Shown: positions 1-8,445, counted from the first letter of the stretch. The stretch: DNA of 64,000 nucleotides from Sphingobium sp052327305 (GCF_052327305.1 NZ_CP182486.1:2356001-2420000); one strand, 5' to 3'. The notes: generated by a model from the sequence alone, not told the origin. Numbers and translations: made by a program.

Positions 1-1
1 G

Positions 2-271
2 ATCATCGTCTGCGCGCGTCGGCCCGAGGCAGAGCGCTTCCGCATACCGCCAGCCGTGCGCAAGAAGGAAGCGGAGGAGAAGGACGCACCAGCCGAACAA
101 GGCTGGGGTAGTCGCGCGATGGCGACCGAGGCGTCGGGACGCGCTTTCCTCCCCAATAGTTGCTCGCCGATTGGCAGCAACGGCTCGACGGGCTGCACGC
201 AGGCGATGCTGCAGCAATGGTATGCGGAGATGCGGAAAGCGGGGAAACTGGGGCCGATCTTCGGCAAATAG
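2..271 (+). CDS. Small secreted-type protein, C-terminal part (5' end outside window)
   Basis: The open frame runs in from the window edge and stops at 269-271, so the N-terminus is missing. The visible 89 residues read IIVCARRP, then RFRIP, a Trp-Gly-Ser-Arg-Ala segment, and near the end SCSPIGSNGSTGCTQAM. The same sequence of landmarks (IVVCAR, RYRIP, W-x-SRA, SCTPIGGGGFTGCTQQM) occurs in the minus-strand gene at 4177-4707, so the two are paralogues. That homologue has a signal peptide, so this one is probably exported too. The paired Cys residues could form a disulphide. Function is unknown. Confidence 0.6.
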   Translation: MIVCARRPEAERFRIPPAVRKKEAEEKDAPAEQGWGSRAMATEASGRAFLPNSCSPIGSNGSTGCTQAMLQQWYAEMRKAGKLGPIFGK

Positions 272-336
272 CCGGAGGAGCTTTTTTCGCCCGGACACGT
301 TCCTTCTCGGACAACCGAAGACAGGAGCCGCACACC

Positions 337-798
337 ATGGCAGACGCCGCGATATTTGAAGCGCTCATCAAGGATCATGATCTACACCGCGAGCTGCTTG
401 CGAAGATCGCGGACAGCAAGGCTGACGAAGAGCGCAAGGCTCTGTTCGAGCAGTTCCGGGTCGAAGTGACGGCTCATGCCGCAGCGGAAGAAGAAAGCCT
501 TTATGCCACCATGCTCGCCAAGCCCGATCTTCGCGAAGAGGCGCAGCACAGTGTTGCCGAGCATAAGGAAATCGACGATTTTCTGAAAGAACTGGGCGAT
601 CTGGAGATCGGCAAGGATGCGTGGGATGCGACCTTCAAGCATATGATGAAGCGCTACCTTCATCATATCGACGAAGAGGAAGAAGAGATGTTTCCCGCTG
701 CCGACGATGGCCTTTCAGGCGCGGACGAGAAGCGCCTCGCGGGCGTCTTCAAGCGGCGGAAGCCTGCCGAACTCAGGCAAGCGAAGGCAGAGGCCTGA
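337..798 (+). CDS. Hemerythrin (HHE cation-binding) domain protein
   Basis: This 153-residue four-helix protein has the spaced His/Glu ligands of hemerythrin-type di-iron proteins: His14 and His17 in the first helix, His47 and Glu51 in HAAAEE, His71 and His76 in HSVAEH, and HHIDEEEEEMFP in the last helix. Such proteins bind O2 or NO or act as iron stores or sensors; which applies here cannot be told. The open frame extends upstream to 160, but that part overlaps the preceding gene and looks like shadow sequence. ATG 337 follows a GGAG-type ribosome site (gacaggagccgcacacc). It converges on the DUF1489 gene, leaving only three bases between stop codons. Confidence 0.85.
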   Translation: MADAAIFEALIKDHDLHRELLAKIADSKADEERKALFEQFRVEVTAHAAAEEESLYATMLAKPDLREEAQHSVAEHKEIDDFLKELGDLEIGKDAWDATFKHMMKRYLHHIDEEEEEMFPAADDGLSGADEKRLAGVFKRRKPAELRQAKAEA

Positions 799-801
799 CC
801 G

Positions 802-1200
802 TCAGATAAGGCCCAGCCGGGCGAGATCGCTCGCGATCTCCGCCGGGAGACTGTCGCCGGCCTCTGTGTTTGTGGCATCCGCGGGTGCATTGACCTCGCT
901 CAGATAGCGCCAGCCCTGATGGGCGCGGCGTGGGCGGGGCGTCACCGCGATGAGCCGGGGCTCCAGCCTTATCCAATGCTTGCCATCGGGCTTTTCGGCG
1001 AACCCGATGATCGGGCTTCGCCCCACGATCATGTGTTGGTGGATCCAGTACAGCGACCCGCCGGCTAGCTCCGCCTCTCGCTTGGGCAGATAGCGTGTGG
1101 TCAGTCGCGCTTCCCCTCCGCTCCCGTGGCTCTCTAGCCAATCGCGCAGACTGTCCGCGCTTTCGGCGCCGAACGCGATCTTGGTGAGGTGAAGCGGCAT
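802..1200 (-). CDS. DUF1489 family protein
   Basis: A 132-residue soluble protein starting MPLHLTKIAFGAES, the usual start of the alphaproteobacterial DUF1489 family, followed by a conserved middle with YWIHQHMIVGRSPIIGF and a basic PRPRRAHQGWRYL tail. No signal peptide or membrane segment. Function is not established for the family. It lies 12 bp downstream of mgtE on the same strand and is probably cotranscribed with it. Confidence 0.8.
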   Translation of the reverse strand: MPLHLTKIAFGAESADSLRDWLESHGSGGEARLTTRYLPKREAELAGGSLYWIHQHMIVGRSPIIGFAEKPDGKHWIRLEPRLIAVTPRPRRAHQGWRYLSEVNAPADATNTEAGDSLPAEIASDLARLGLI

Positions 1201-1212
1201 TTGCGAGGACGC

Positions 1213-2655
1213 TCAGCCTGCCAGGCCAGCGGCAGTCGCAAGGCCCAGAAAGGCGAGAAAGCCCATCGAGTCCGTAATCATCGTTACGAAAATGGATGAA
1301 GCGACTGCCGGGTCGATATTGAAGCGATCGAAAACCAGCGGCACGGCGACGCCCGCAAGCCCGGCCGTCACGATGTTGGTCATCATTGCGGCGGCGATCA
1401 CGCCGCCGAGCGCCGGATTCTGGAAAACGAGCGAGACCCCGATGCCGAGCACCAGCGCCACGGTTCCTCCGTTGAGCAAGGCCACGCGCAACTCGCGCGT
1501 GATTGTGCGGCGGGTGTTGGTGCCGGTGATCTGGTTCGTGGCGAGCGCGCGCACGGTCACGGCCATCGTCTGGCTACCGGCATTGCCGCCCACGCCCGCC
1601 ACGATCGGCATGAGCGTGGCAAGCGCGACCATCTTTTCGATCGTCCCTTCGAAGATACCGATAATCGTGCTCGCGAGCAGCGCGGTCATCAGGTTGGAGA
1701 GCAGCCAGCGGACCCGCGCTTTGTAGCTCTCCACCACCGGTTCGTTGATGTCGCCTTCGCCGCCGGCACCGGACAGTCGGAGGATATCCTCGCCTGCCTC
1801 TTCCTGAATGATGTGGACGACGTCATCGACCGTAATCATGCCGACGAGCCGCCCGGACTGATCGACCACCGCTGCCGAGATCAGCGCATATTTCTGGAAG
1901 CGCAGCGCGACTTCCTCCTGATCCATATCGACCGGAATCAGGGTCTGCTCGCGCTTCATGAGATCGGAGAGCGCGATGCCGCGTGGGCAGCGCAGAACCC
2001 AGCTAAGCTGGCAGGTGCCGATCGGCCGATGGCCTGCATCGACGATGAAAATCTCCCAGAAATCGGAAGTCAGATCGCTGGAGTCCCGCAGGAAGTCGAT
2101 GACTTGGCCGACCGACCAATGTTCCGGCACCGCGACCAGATCGCGCTGCATGAGGCGCCCGGCGGACTCCTCAGGGTATGAGAGCGCGCTCTCGATCGCG
2201 GCGCGATCCTCGGGGTCGAGTGCCTCGAGCACGGCCTGCTGATCGTCTTCGTCGAGATCCTCGATGATGGCGACAGCGTCATCGGTGTCGAGTTCGGCCG
2301 CGAGGTCGGCGAGCTGTTGCGGTTCCAGCGCCTCGACGACCGTGTCGCGCACATAGTCATTGAGTTCGGAGAGCACTTCCGCGCTGACCAGCGAACCCAG
2401 TGCGGCGGCCATCGCTGCACGCCGGTCCTCCGGCGCGAGCTCGATAAGGTCGGCGATGTCGGCGGGATGCAGCGGCGCCACGAGCACGCGGGCGGCTTCG
2501 TTATCCCCGGACTCGATCGCGTCGAGGACAGCGGTGACGAAGTCCGGCTTCAGCCGGTCATCTTCGTCGAGCCGGGTATTGTCCCCGGCTTCGCTGGTGG
2601 TCAGGGCGTCGGGTTCGAAGTCCTGAACAGGGTAAGGGGTGTCGTGTTCAGCCAT
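1213..2655 (-). CDS. mgtE: Magnesium transporter MgtE
   Basis: The 480 residues follow the MgtE plan. An acidic N-terminal superhelical domain (about 30-165, with repeats like LDEDDQQAVLEALDPEDRAAI) is followed by two CBS domains (about 170-300, including PIGTCQLSWVL and GRLVGMITVDDVVHIIQEE) and a C-terminal half with about five membrane helices, including the GGNAGSQTMAVTVRAL segment characteristic of MgtE pores. MgtE is a homodimeric Mg2+ channel in the inner membrane, gated by Mg2+ bound to the N and CBS domains. The length is normal. DUF1489 follows 12 bp downstream. Confidence 0.95.
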   Translation of the reverse strand: MAEHDTPYPVQDFEPDALTTSEAGDNTRLDEDDRLKPDFVTAVLDAIESGDNEAARVLVAPLHPADIADLIELAPEDRRAAMAAALGSLVSAEVLSELNDYVRDTVVEALEPQQLADLAAELDTDDAVAIIEDLDEDDQQAVLEALDPEDRAAIESALSYPEESAGRLMQRDLVAVPEHWSVGQVIDFLRDSSDLTSDFWEIFIVDAGHRPIGTCQLSWVLRCPRGIALSDLMKREQTLIPVDMDQEEVALRFQKYALISAAVVDQSGRLVGMITVDDVVHIIQEEAGEDILRLSGAGGEGDINEPVVESYKARVRWLLSNLMTALLASTIIGIFEGTIEKMVALATLMPIVAGVGGNAGSQTMAVTVRALATNQITGTNTRRTITRELRVALLNGGTVALVLGIGVSLVFQNPALGGVIAAAMMTNIVTAGLAGVAVPLVFDRFNIDPAVASSIFVTMITDSMGFLAFLGLATAAGLAG

Positions 2656-2834
2656 CGCTGGTCCCCGTTCCCGTCATCAATTGCCCTGCTCATACCGTCC
2701 CCTTTCGCGCATGCGAAAACCAAAGGCAAGAGGCGCGCTGATGCGTGCGCGGGCTGGTCTGACATTGACGCTGGCCGAGCGGACGCCTACCTCGCGCCCT
2801 CGCCCTCATCCCGGCATCACAGAAAGGCAAGGCC

Positions 2835-3287
2835 ATGGCCGACGATACCCTCACATTCACTTTGGACAGCGGCGGCGATGTCGTCATCAAGCTGCGGCCT
2901 GACCTCGCGCCCGGCCATGTCGAGCGCATTACGTCGCTGGCGAAGGACGGTTTCTACGATGGCGTTGTATTCCATCGGGTGATCCCCGGCTTCATGGCGC
3001 AGGGCGGCGACCCAACCGGCACGGGCATGGGTGGTTCCGAGCTTCCCGATCTCAAGGCCGAGTTCAACGCGCAGCCGCACGTGCGGGGCGTGTGCTCCAT
3101 GGCGCGCTCGAGCAATCCGAACAGCGCCAACAGCCAGTTCTTCATCTGCTTTGACGATGCGACCTTCCTTGATCGGCAATATACCGTCTGGGGCGAAGTG
3201 ACGTCGGGCATGGAGTTTGTCGATGCGCTGCCCAAGGGCGAGCCGCCCGCAACGCCCGGTAAGATCGTGAAGGCGACCGTCAATTAA
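2835..3287 (+). CDS. Peptidyl-prolyl cis-trans isomerase, cyclophilin type
   Basis: A 150-residue single-domain cyclophilin. FHRVIPGFMAQGGD (46-59), SANSQFFI (97-104) and FLDRQYTVWGEV (111-122) form the active site; the Arg and Phe of the FHRV..FM region and the usual Trp of TVWGEV are present. No signal peptide is visible, so it is probably the cytoplasmic PpiB type, which catalyses proline isomerisation during folding. ATG 2835 follows an AGGCAAGGCC ribosome site. It is divergent from mgtE across about 180 bp, in which I see no other gene. Confidence 0.93.
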   Translation: MADDTLTFTLDSGGDVVIKLRPDLAPGHVERITSLAKDGFYDGVVFHRVIPGFMAQGGDPTGTGMGGSELPDLKAEFNAQPHVRGVCSMARSSNPNSANSQFFICFDDATFLDRQYTVWGEVTSGMEFVDALPKGEPPATPGKIVKATVN

Positions 3288-3327
3288 GACAAACGAACAT
3301 ATTTTGCCTGAAACATGACATAAAGAT

Positions 3328-3380
3328 GAACCGCAGATGAAGTGAGCGACGCATCGCTCAATCATAGTCATCTGCGGTTC
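3328..3380. repeat. Nested stem-loop between cyclophilin and outer-membrane protein genes
   Basis: Perfect 13-bp inverted arms (gaaccgcagatga at 3328-3340 and its complement at 3368-3380) enclose a second perfect 7-bp hairpin (tgagcga/tcgctca, 3343-3360, loop cgca). It sits 40 bp after the cyclophilin stop. There is no T-run right after it, so it is not a classical terminator. It may be a cruciform, an RNA structure or a small palindromic repeat. Confidence 0.6.
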
Positions 3381-3453
3381 AGAAACCGTTGCACTTATGC
3401 ATCGGTTATCAACATGAATGACTTAATTCATGTTTGTTCAGGAACCGTTGGAC
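3378..3453 (+). promoter_or_regulatory. Two 17-bp direct repeats with AAC-type promoter-like boxes
   Basis: ttcagaaaccgttgcac (3378-3394) and ttcaggaaccgttggac (3437-3453) match at 15 of 17 positions, 59 bp apart. Between them lies a perfect 9-bp hairpin, aacatgaat/attcatgtt (3411-3434). The gaaac/ggaac core resembles the -35 box of alphaproteobacterial ECF sigma factors (GGAAC for the general stress factor EcfG), and cggtt lies 16-17 bp beyond the first copy. A further dyad AACGGT-N7-ACCGTT lies at 3500-3518, just before the gene. I infer tandem regulated promoters or an operator array; this is not proven. Confidence 0.4.
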
Positions 3454-3547
3454 CTAATTGGTCTTTTTGACTTTGCGCGGATCGCTTAGGGGGTCCGGCA
3501 ACGGTGTCCAAAACCGTTCTCGAATTCACTATAAAAGGCTAATCATC

Positions 3548-4096
3548 ATGAAGAAGATCGTTCTCGCCGCGACCGCGGCTCTCATTTTCGCGCCTATCGC
3601 AGCGCACGCGCAGGACGATGCCGCCCCACGCAAGATCGAGCCCTATGTGGGTGTGCTGGGCGGTTTCCATGACTTCGACAACGAAACCTTCAAGGGCGGC
3701 CCGCCCGCTGGCTATCGCGGCTACCTCGTCGAAGGCGTCGCTGGCGTGAATGCCAATATCGGCGGCCCGATCGTGCTCGGTGTCGAGGGTCAGGTGGCCA
3801 AGGGCTTCTCCAAGGATATCGACTGGGAGTATGGCGCTGCCGGCCGCATTGGTCTGCGCGCTGGCAAGGACAGCCTGTTCTTCGCCAAGGTCGGTTACCA
3901 GTGGACCAACTTCGCCCCGCTGGGCGTCGATAGCCGCGACTATCACGGCACTGTCTACGGTGCTGGCGTGGAGCTCTCCGCTGCTGACATGGGCCTGAGC
4001 GCGAACCGCTCGAACCTGCGTCTGCGTTTCCAGGCCGATACCCGTGGCGATTTCCACTCGGTTCGCCCGATGGCTGGTATCGTCGCCAAGTTCTGA
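3548..4096 (+). CDS. Outer-membrane beta-barrel protein
   Basis: The 182-residue protein has a clear signal peptide (MKKIVLAATAALIFAPIAAHAQ, cleavage after AHA-Q), alternating hydrophobic/aromatic strands, and a C-terminal Phe (MAGIVAKF) typical of barrels inserted by BAM. It resembles small eight-stranded porin-like proteins of sphingomonads; substrate unknown. The frame is open from 3458, but ATG 3548 is chosen because the signal peptide starts there. It is preceded by an unusually structured leader of about 260 bp and followed by a strong terminator, so it is probably an abundant monocistronic transcript. Confidence 0.85.
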   Translation: MKKIVLAATAALIFAPIAAHAQDDAAPRKIEPYVGVLGGFHDFDNETFKGGPPAGYRGYLVEGVAGVNANIGGPIVLGVEGQVAKGFSKDIDWEYGAAGRIGLRAGKDSLFFAKVGYQWTNFAPLGVDSRDYHGTVYGAGVELSAADMGLSANRSNLRLRFQADTRGDFHSVRPMAGIVAKF

Positions 4097-4119
4097 TCGG
4101 CGATCAAAGCAAAACAGAA

Positions 4120-4151
4120 GGGCGGTGGGAAATATTCCCGCCGCCCTTTTT
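4120..4151 (+). terminator. Rho-independent terminator
   Basis: An 11-bp stem (gggcggtggga pairing with tcccgccgccc, one G-U) closes a 5-nt loop (aatat) and is followed by five T. It lies 24 bp after the stop of the outer-membrane protein gene. It may also serve the convergent gene ending at 4177. Confidence 0.9.
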
Positions 4152-4176
4152 GTTGCCTGCGATCAGCGTGAGAAAA

Positions 4177-4707
4177 TTACTTGGGCGGGGCCGCCTGATT
4201 GGACGCGCCGGCCTCTTCGGCTTTCACCTGCGCTTCGATTTCGGCTGATTCGGCGTCCAGATTGCCCAACCGCTTGTCGCGCTCCTTGGCAACAGCGGCA
4301 GACCAGCTTTCCGAGCCGAGATAAGCCTTGCGCTCCTCGCGCGCCTTCGCGGTCATCTGCTGGGTGCATCCCGTAAAGCCACCGCCACCGATCGGCGTGC
4401 AACTGTCTGTTCCGGTGCGGCCGACATATTCGATCGACTTCGCCCGGCTCGCCCAACTCTGGACTTGGGGCGAATTAGGGTCTGTCCGCAATTCCGTCGG
4501 GATCCGGTAGCGATCACTATCGGGCAGTCTTGCGCAAACGACGATCTCGTCGCCCTGACTTTGCGGGCAGGGATCATCACCATAGACGATGACCTGCGTC
4601 ACTTTTTCGGCCGGAGGACCAGCCGGGTTGGCGGGACTAGCCTGCGCGAAAGCCGCTGCCGGCATGAAGCCCAGCAGCAGGACAGTGAAAGGCTTGGCGC
4701 AGCGCAT
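4177..4707 (-). CDS. Secreted protein of unknown function, paralogue of the first gene in the window
   Basis: A 176-residue protein with a signal peptide (about 1-22, MRCAKPFTVLLLGFMPAAAFAQ), then a Pro/Ala linker, VTQVIVYGDDPCPQSQGDEIVVCAR, RYRIP, and SCTPIGGGGFTGCTQQM near residues 105-121, ending in a charged, Ala/Glu-rich helix. The order of conserved motifs matches the protein at 2-271. The Cys residues may pair in the periplasm. No function is known to me. It lies downstream of coq7 and dsbB on the same strand. Confidence 0.7.
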   Translation of the reverse strand: MRCAKPFTVLLLGFMPAAAFAQASPANPAGPPAEKVTQVIVYGDDPCPQSQGDEIVVCARLPDSDRYRIPTELRTDPNSPQVQSWASRAKSIEYVGRTGTDSCTPIGGGGFTGCTQQMTAKAREERKAYLGSESWSAAVAKERDKRLGNLDAESAEIEAQVKAEEAGASNQAAPPK

Positions 4708-4722
4708 TGGCTTTATCCTTGT

Positions 4723-5268
4723 TCAAATACGTGTCGAAAATGCGATAGCGACCCTGCAGCCCATCCGAACCAGGCCGGAAAGCACAGGATAGGCCGGTGC
4801 GCGCTCTGCGCCCGCAGCCAATGCGGCGTCGCGATGCTCGACTTCTTCAGCCTGAAAATCCACGATAGCGTCGCTCAGTTCCGGGTCGGTATCGCCAAGC
4901 GCTTCCAATTGCTCGGAATAATGCCGGTCGATCTCCGTTTCGATAGCCGCCGTGCAGGCCATCGCCGCTTCCGGACCCATGATTGCACTTGCTGCGCCCA
5001 GCGCGAAACCTGCGACGTGCCAGAAGGGCTGGAGGAGGGTCGGCCGCACCTGTCGGCGGGCCATCATTGCATTGAAATGATCGAGGTGACGGTCTTCCTG
5101 CGCCGCCATATGCTCGATCTGGCGTGCCATGGGATGGCGATCCCCCAGAACGGCGAGTTGCCCGGCATAGATACGAGTCGCACCATATTCGCCTGCCTGG
5201 TCCACACGGAGCATTGCGGCGCGATCCGGCCCGGCATGGCCCGGCCTTGGGGTGTGTGTGTTCGTCAT
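4723..5268 (-). CDS. Demethoxyubiquinone hydroxylase, Coq7 family
   Basis: A 181-residue di-iron carboxylate protein. The ligand motifs are all present: EYGATRIYAGQ, EDRHLDHF, EIDRHYSEQ and EVEHRD, two E-x-x-H repeats as in Coq7. The family hydroxylates C-6 of the demethoxyubiquinone ring, the penultimate step in ubiquinone synthesis, at the inner membrane. The frame is open upstream to 5367, but that part overlaps dsbB. ATG 5268 (MTNTHTPRPG) overlaps the dsbB stop by 4 bp (ATGA), which indicates translational coupling. Confidence 0.9.
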   Translation of the reverse strand: MTNTHTPRPGHAGPDRAAMLRVDQAGEYGATRIYAGQLAVLGDRHPMARQIEHMAAQEDRHLDHFNAMMARRQVRPTLLQPFWHVAGFALGAASAIMGPEAAMACTAAIETEIDRHYSEQLEALGDTDPELSDAIVDFQAEEVEHRDAALAAGAERAPAYPVLSGLVRMGCRVAIAFSTRI

Positions 5269-5735
5269 GCGGCCCTCCGCCTCAAGACCAGTACGAAAAT
5301 TGCCAGAGCCCCGCTGAGCGAGAAAAGAGCGTTGAAACCGGCAAGCGAAATGCCGCCGAGCGTCCACTGGGGAACATCGCAGCGAATGAGCGGCGTGTTC
5401 ATGATGCTTTCAAGCGAGATGCCGCCGCTGCTGGCCGCGCAGGTCGTCAGTCCCTCCCACCAGCCATATTCGACCCCCGCGTGAAAGACGCCGATCGCTC
5501 CGGAAGTCGCGAGGAAAAGGGCGGAGAGAAGCGTGAACACGGCGCTCATTCCGGGCGTGCGCCGCGCGGCAATCGCGCCCAGAGCGGCGACGATCGCGGC
5601 AATATGGGGCCAGCGCTGCCAGTAGCACATTTCGCACGGGTGGAGGCCGCCGAGATATTGAGATCCTATCGCGCCCCAAAGCAGCGCATTGGGAACAAGA
5701 ATGGCAATAAGGCGAGCGAGCGAGAGGGTCGACAT
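5265..5735 (-). CDS. dsbB: Disulfide bond formation protein B family (DsbB)
   Basis: A 156-residue protein with four membrane helices and two periplasmic cysteine pairs: Cys34/Cys37 in HPCEMCYWQRW, which exchanges electrons with quinone, and Cys99/Cys119 (GLTTCAAS, LIRCDVPQW), which reoxidises DsbA. This is the DsbB layout. Coupling to a ubiquinone-synthesis gene (coq7) by a 4-bp overlap fits, since DsbB passes electrons to ubiquinone. Confidence 0.88.
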   Translation of the reverse strand: MSTLSLARLIAILVPNALLWGAIGSQYLGGLHPCEMCYWQRWPHIAAIVAALGAIAARRTPGMSAVFTLLSALFLATSGAIGVFHAGVEYGWWEGLTTCAASSGGISLESIMNTPLIRCDVPQWTLGGISLAGFNALFSLSGALAIFVLVLRRRAA

Positions 5736-5759
5736 ATTGATCCGAAGGCCGGGGCGGAC

Positions 5760-7109
5760 TTAGCGCTTGCCGCCGGTCGTCGCGGACCCGGCCAGTTGCG
5801 TGGCCGGGCCAAGACGCGCCATCGTCTTCAGCGCATAATGCAACTGATAATCCTCGATTCCCTGCTTCTTGAGGTCTTCGGCGGTTGCCGAGAAGCGGGG
5901 ATCGGTCTTGGCGTCCTTCTCCAGATCCTTCGCGTCGAGCTTCGCCTCGTTGATGAGGTGGCGGCGCAGATCGCTCTCGCGATATTTGGGACGCTTGGCG
6001 TAGTCGGGATCGGACAGCTGCGGCACGGCGATGTCCGGCTCTATTCCGCCTTCCTGCACGGAGCGGCCGGACGGCGTGTAATAGCGCGCCGTCGTCAGGC
6101 GAAGCGCCGTCTCCGGCGAAAGAGGGAGCAATGTTTGGACGCTACCCTTGCCGAAGCTGCGCTCGCCCATCACGATCGCGCGGTGCTGGTCCTGAAGGGC
6201 GCCGGCCACGATTTCCGAGGCGGAGGCGGAACCCGAGTCGACCAGAACGATGATCGGCAGGCCTTTGGCCTCGTCTCCGGCATGCGCAAAATAGCGCTGC
6301 GTGTCGCCACGCCCGCGCCCACGCTGAGAGACGATCTCCCCCTTCTCCAGGAAGAGATCCGAGACGGACACGGCTTCATCCAGGAGGCCACCCGGATTGG
6401 ACCGCAAGTCCAGAATATAGCCGGTCGGCCGGTGGCCGAGGGACTTGTCGATGGACCGCATCGCCAGTCGCACATCCGCGCCGGTGTCGGCGGAGAAGCT
6501 GATGATATTGATGATACCGATATTGTCCTTGACCTCCCACTTCACGGGTTTGAGGTCGATGATCGCACGCGTGATGGACACGTCGAACGGCTCGTCCCGA
6601 CCTTCGCGGGCGATCGTAAGCTTCACGGTTGTGCCCGGCTGGCCGCGCATCTTGTCCACCGCCTCGTTGAGCGTGCCGCCGAAGATGAGCTTGCCGTCGA
6701 TATGCGTGATATAGTCGCCTGCCTTGATGCCTGCGCGATAAGCCGGCGTATCCTCGGTCGGCGCGATCACCTTCACCACGCCGTCGTCCTGCGTGACGGA
6801 GAGGCCGAGGCCGCCATAATTGCCCTCTGTCTGGGTCCGCAGGCTCTGGAAGTCCGCAGCATCCAGATAGGAGCTATGCGGATCGAGGCTGTTGAGCATC
6901 CCTTCGATCGCGCCCTTGATGAGCGCGGCGTCGTCCACCTTGTCGACATAGTCAGCCCGCACGCGCTGGAACACATCCATGAACAGGTCGAGCTGCTTGA
7001 ACGTCGCGCTTTCCGTCTCCGTCACCGCCGAGGTCGAAGCAGGCACCAGCGCGATCGCACCTACGAGGGCAATGGTGCGGAGCAGGGAGCGAGGGGCGGG
7101 ACGATGCAT
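5760..7109 (-). CDS. S41 family C-terminal processing peptidase (CtpA type)
   Basis: The 449-residue protein has an N-terminal signal (about 1-27), a helical segment, a PDZ domain (about 85-170, GNYGGLGLSVTQDDG to AGIKAGDYITHIDG), and the S41 protease core. The Ser/Lys dyad appears in DSGSASASEIVAGAL (nucleophile Ser) and SFGKGSVQT (Lys). These periplasmic proteases trim or destroy envelope proteins and murein hydrolases. ATG 7109 is chosen over upstream codons because an AAGGAAA ribosome site precedes it. It follows the EnvC-like gene, a pairing common in alphaproteobacteria and consistent with a role in cell-wall remodelling. Confidence 0.92.
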   Translation of the reverse strand: MHRPAPRSLLRTIALVGAIALVPASTSAVTETESATFKQLDLFMDVFQRVRADYVDKVDDAALIKGAIEGMLNSLDPHSSYLDAADFQSLRTQTEGNYGGLGLSVTQDDGVVKVIAPTEDTPAYRAGIKAGDYITHIDGKLIFGGTLNEAVDKMRGQPGTTVKLTIAREGRDEPFDVSITRAIIDLKPVKWEVKDNIGIINIISFSADTGADVRLAMRSIDKSLGHRPTGYILDLRSNPGGLLDEAVSVSDLFLEKGEIVSQRGRGRGDTQRYFAHAGDEAKGLPIIVLVDSGSASASEIVAGALQDQHRAIVMGERSFGKGSVQTLLPLSPETALRLTTARYYTPSGRSVQEGGIEPDIAVPQLSDPDYAKRPKYRESDLRRHLINEAKLDAKDLEKDAKTDPRFSATAEDLKKQGIEDYQLHYALKTMARLGPATQLAGSATTGGKR

Positions 7110-7220
7110 CAAGTTTCCTTCGAGGGCTGCGGCTGGCTCAGCCCTGCCGCCATAGCATGTTCCCATGCTGGGGCGCAAAGCCTTGCCAGCGAGTGAACGA
7201 CATTGAAAGCGAGCGATGCC

Positions 7221-8441
7221 TCACAGCAGAGATCCGATATCGATCGGGCGGTCCTGTCGCCGCAGTTCGATCGTGACGCGAGGGCGGCCCGGTCCGGCCG
7301 CGCCGATGGGATCGCCTTGACGCAACTGATCGCCCACCGTCGCGCTGAGTTGCGCGGCTCCGGTGACAAGCGTCGTCCAGCCCCCGCCATGGTCCAGGAT
7401 GACGATCTGGCCATAGCCCTTGAAAGGTCCGGCGAACACGATCCGGCCGGCAGCCGGAGCGACGATAGTGGCCTGCGCTGTCGTCGCGATTGTAAGGCCT
7501 TTTGCGCGGATTCCACTGGCGCTGAGTTCGCCAAAGCCGGTCACGACGTCGCCAACCACCGGCAAACGATAAGGGGGTGCCGCATCGTCGCTGCGGGAAG
7601 CGCCCTTCATGTCATCGACTGATGCGGGGAGCGTCGCGAGGTCCGGCAGGGCAGGGCGCAGGCGGGGACCGGGAAGAGTGGCCAGTTCGTCCCGCACTGT
7701 CGATGCGTCGCGCAGATCGGACATGAGATCCGTGATGTCTCGCGCCCGCTCGCCCATCGCCAGCGCCCGCTCGGCTTCCATGTCCGCGCTCTGGTGCAAA
7801 TTGCGCGACGCGAGCCGGCGCTGCTGTTCGATCACCGCCAGCTCCTTTCGCCTTTCCGTCAGCGCGTCCCGCGTCCGTGAGAGGCCGAGCGCCGCCGCTT
7901 CCGCACTGGTGCGCAACTCGGCGCTTCGTGCGAGTTCCGCACGTAGTCCTTTGGTGCGGGCCATCACTTCGGGCAAAATCCGCGTCAGGATGATGCGGCG
8001 GTGGACGGCATCCGCCATGGAACCGGGCTGCACCAGCGCCATCACCGGCGAACGCCGCGCGATCTGCTGAAGGGCCGCGGTCAGGCGCACGATCGGTTCC
8101 TGCCGGGCGGCGAGCCGCCGGGTCTGCGCGCGCTGCATCCGGGCAATGATGGCGATGCGGGCCTGACCGGCACGATAATCGGCCTCCGCCTGCTGAATGC
8201 GGGCGGCGAGTGCCGCGGCGCGCTCGCGCGCCTTGTCCGCTTCCGCCACTGCCTGCCGGGCGCGCGCCTCGTAGCTTTCGCTGCGCCGCCGGGCTTCATC
8301 GCCCTGTGCCCTTGCCCGTAGCAGCGCAGCCTGCTCCTGCGCGAGGCTCGTCCCGCCCGACTGCGCGCGCAGCACTGCCGGTAGCGCTGCCACCATCGCA
8401 AGAACGCAGGCGGACAGGATGATCGGGAAGGGGCGCGTCAC
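7221..8441 (-). CDS. Murein hydrolase activator, EnvC-like (coiled coil + degenerate M23 domain)
   Basis: About 406 residues: a signal/anchor helix (VTRPFPIILSACVLAMVAALP), a long Arg/Ala/Glu-rich coiled coil (about 25-260), and a C-terminal LytM/M23 domain. The zinc ligands of active M23 peptidases are lost: H-x-G-x-D is replaced around GIRAKGLTIAT, and the final HxH is replaced by RVTIELR. That matches EnvC-type activators of amidases rather than enzymes. The start is taken as GTG 8441, four bases after the rlmH stop with GAAGG eight bases upstream; the frame is open to 8477. Confidence 0.85.
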   Translation of the reverse strand: MTRPFPIILSACVLAMVAALPAVLRAQSGGTSLAQEQAALLRARAQGDEARRRSESYEARARQAVAEADKARERAAALAARIQQAEADYRAGQARIAIIARMQRAQTRRLAARQEPIVRLTAALQQIARRSPVMALVQPGSMADAVHRRIILTRILPEVMARTKGLRAELARSAELRTSAEAAALGLSRTRDALTERRKELAVIEQQRRLASRNLHQSADMEAERALAMGERARDITDLMSDLRDASTVRDELATLPGPRLRPALPDLATLPASVDDMKGASRSDDAAPPYRLPVVGDVVTGFGELSASGIRAKGLTIATTAQATIVAPAAGRIVFAGPFKGYGQIVILDHGGGWTTLVTGAAQLSATVGDQLRQGDPIGAAGPGRPRVTIELRRQDRPIDIGSLL

Positions 8442-8445
8442 GCGC

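Noticed and set aside
5124..7196. 690-codon plus-strand open frame
   Set aside because: Antisense to coq7, dsbB and ctpA; typical long shadow frame in GC-rich DNA with Arg/Gly/His-rich composition.
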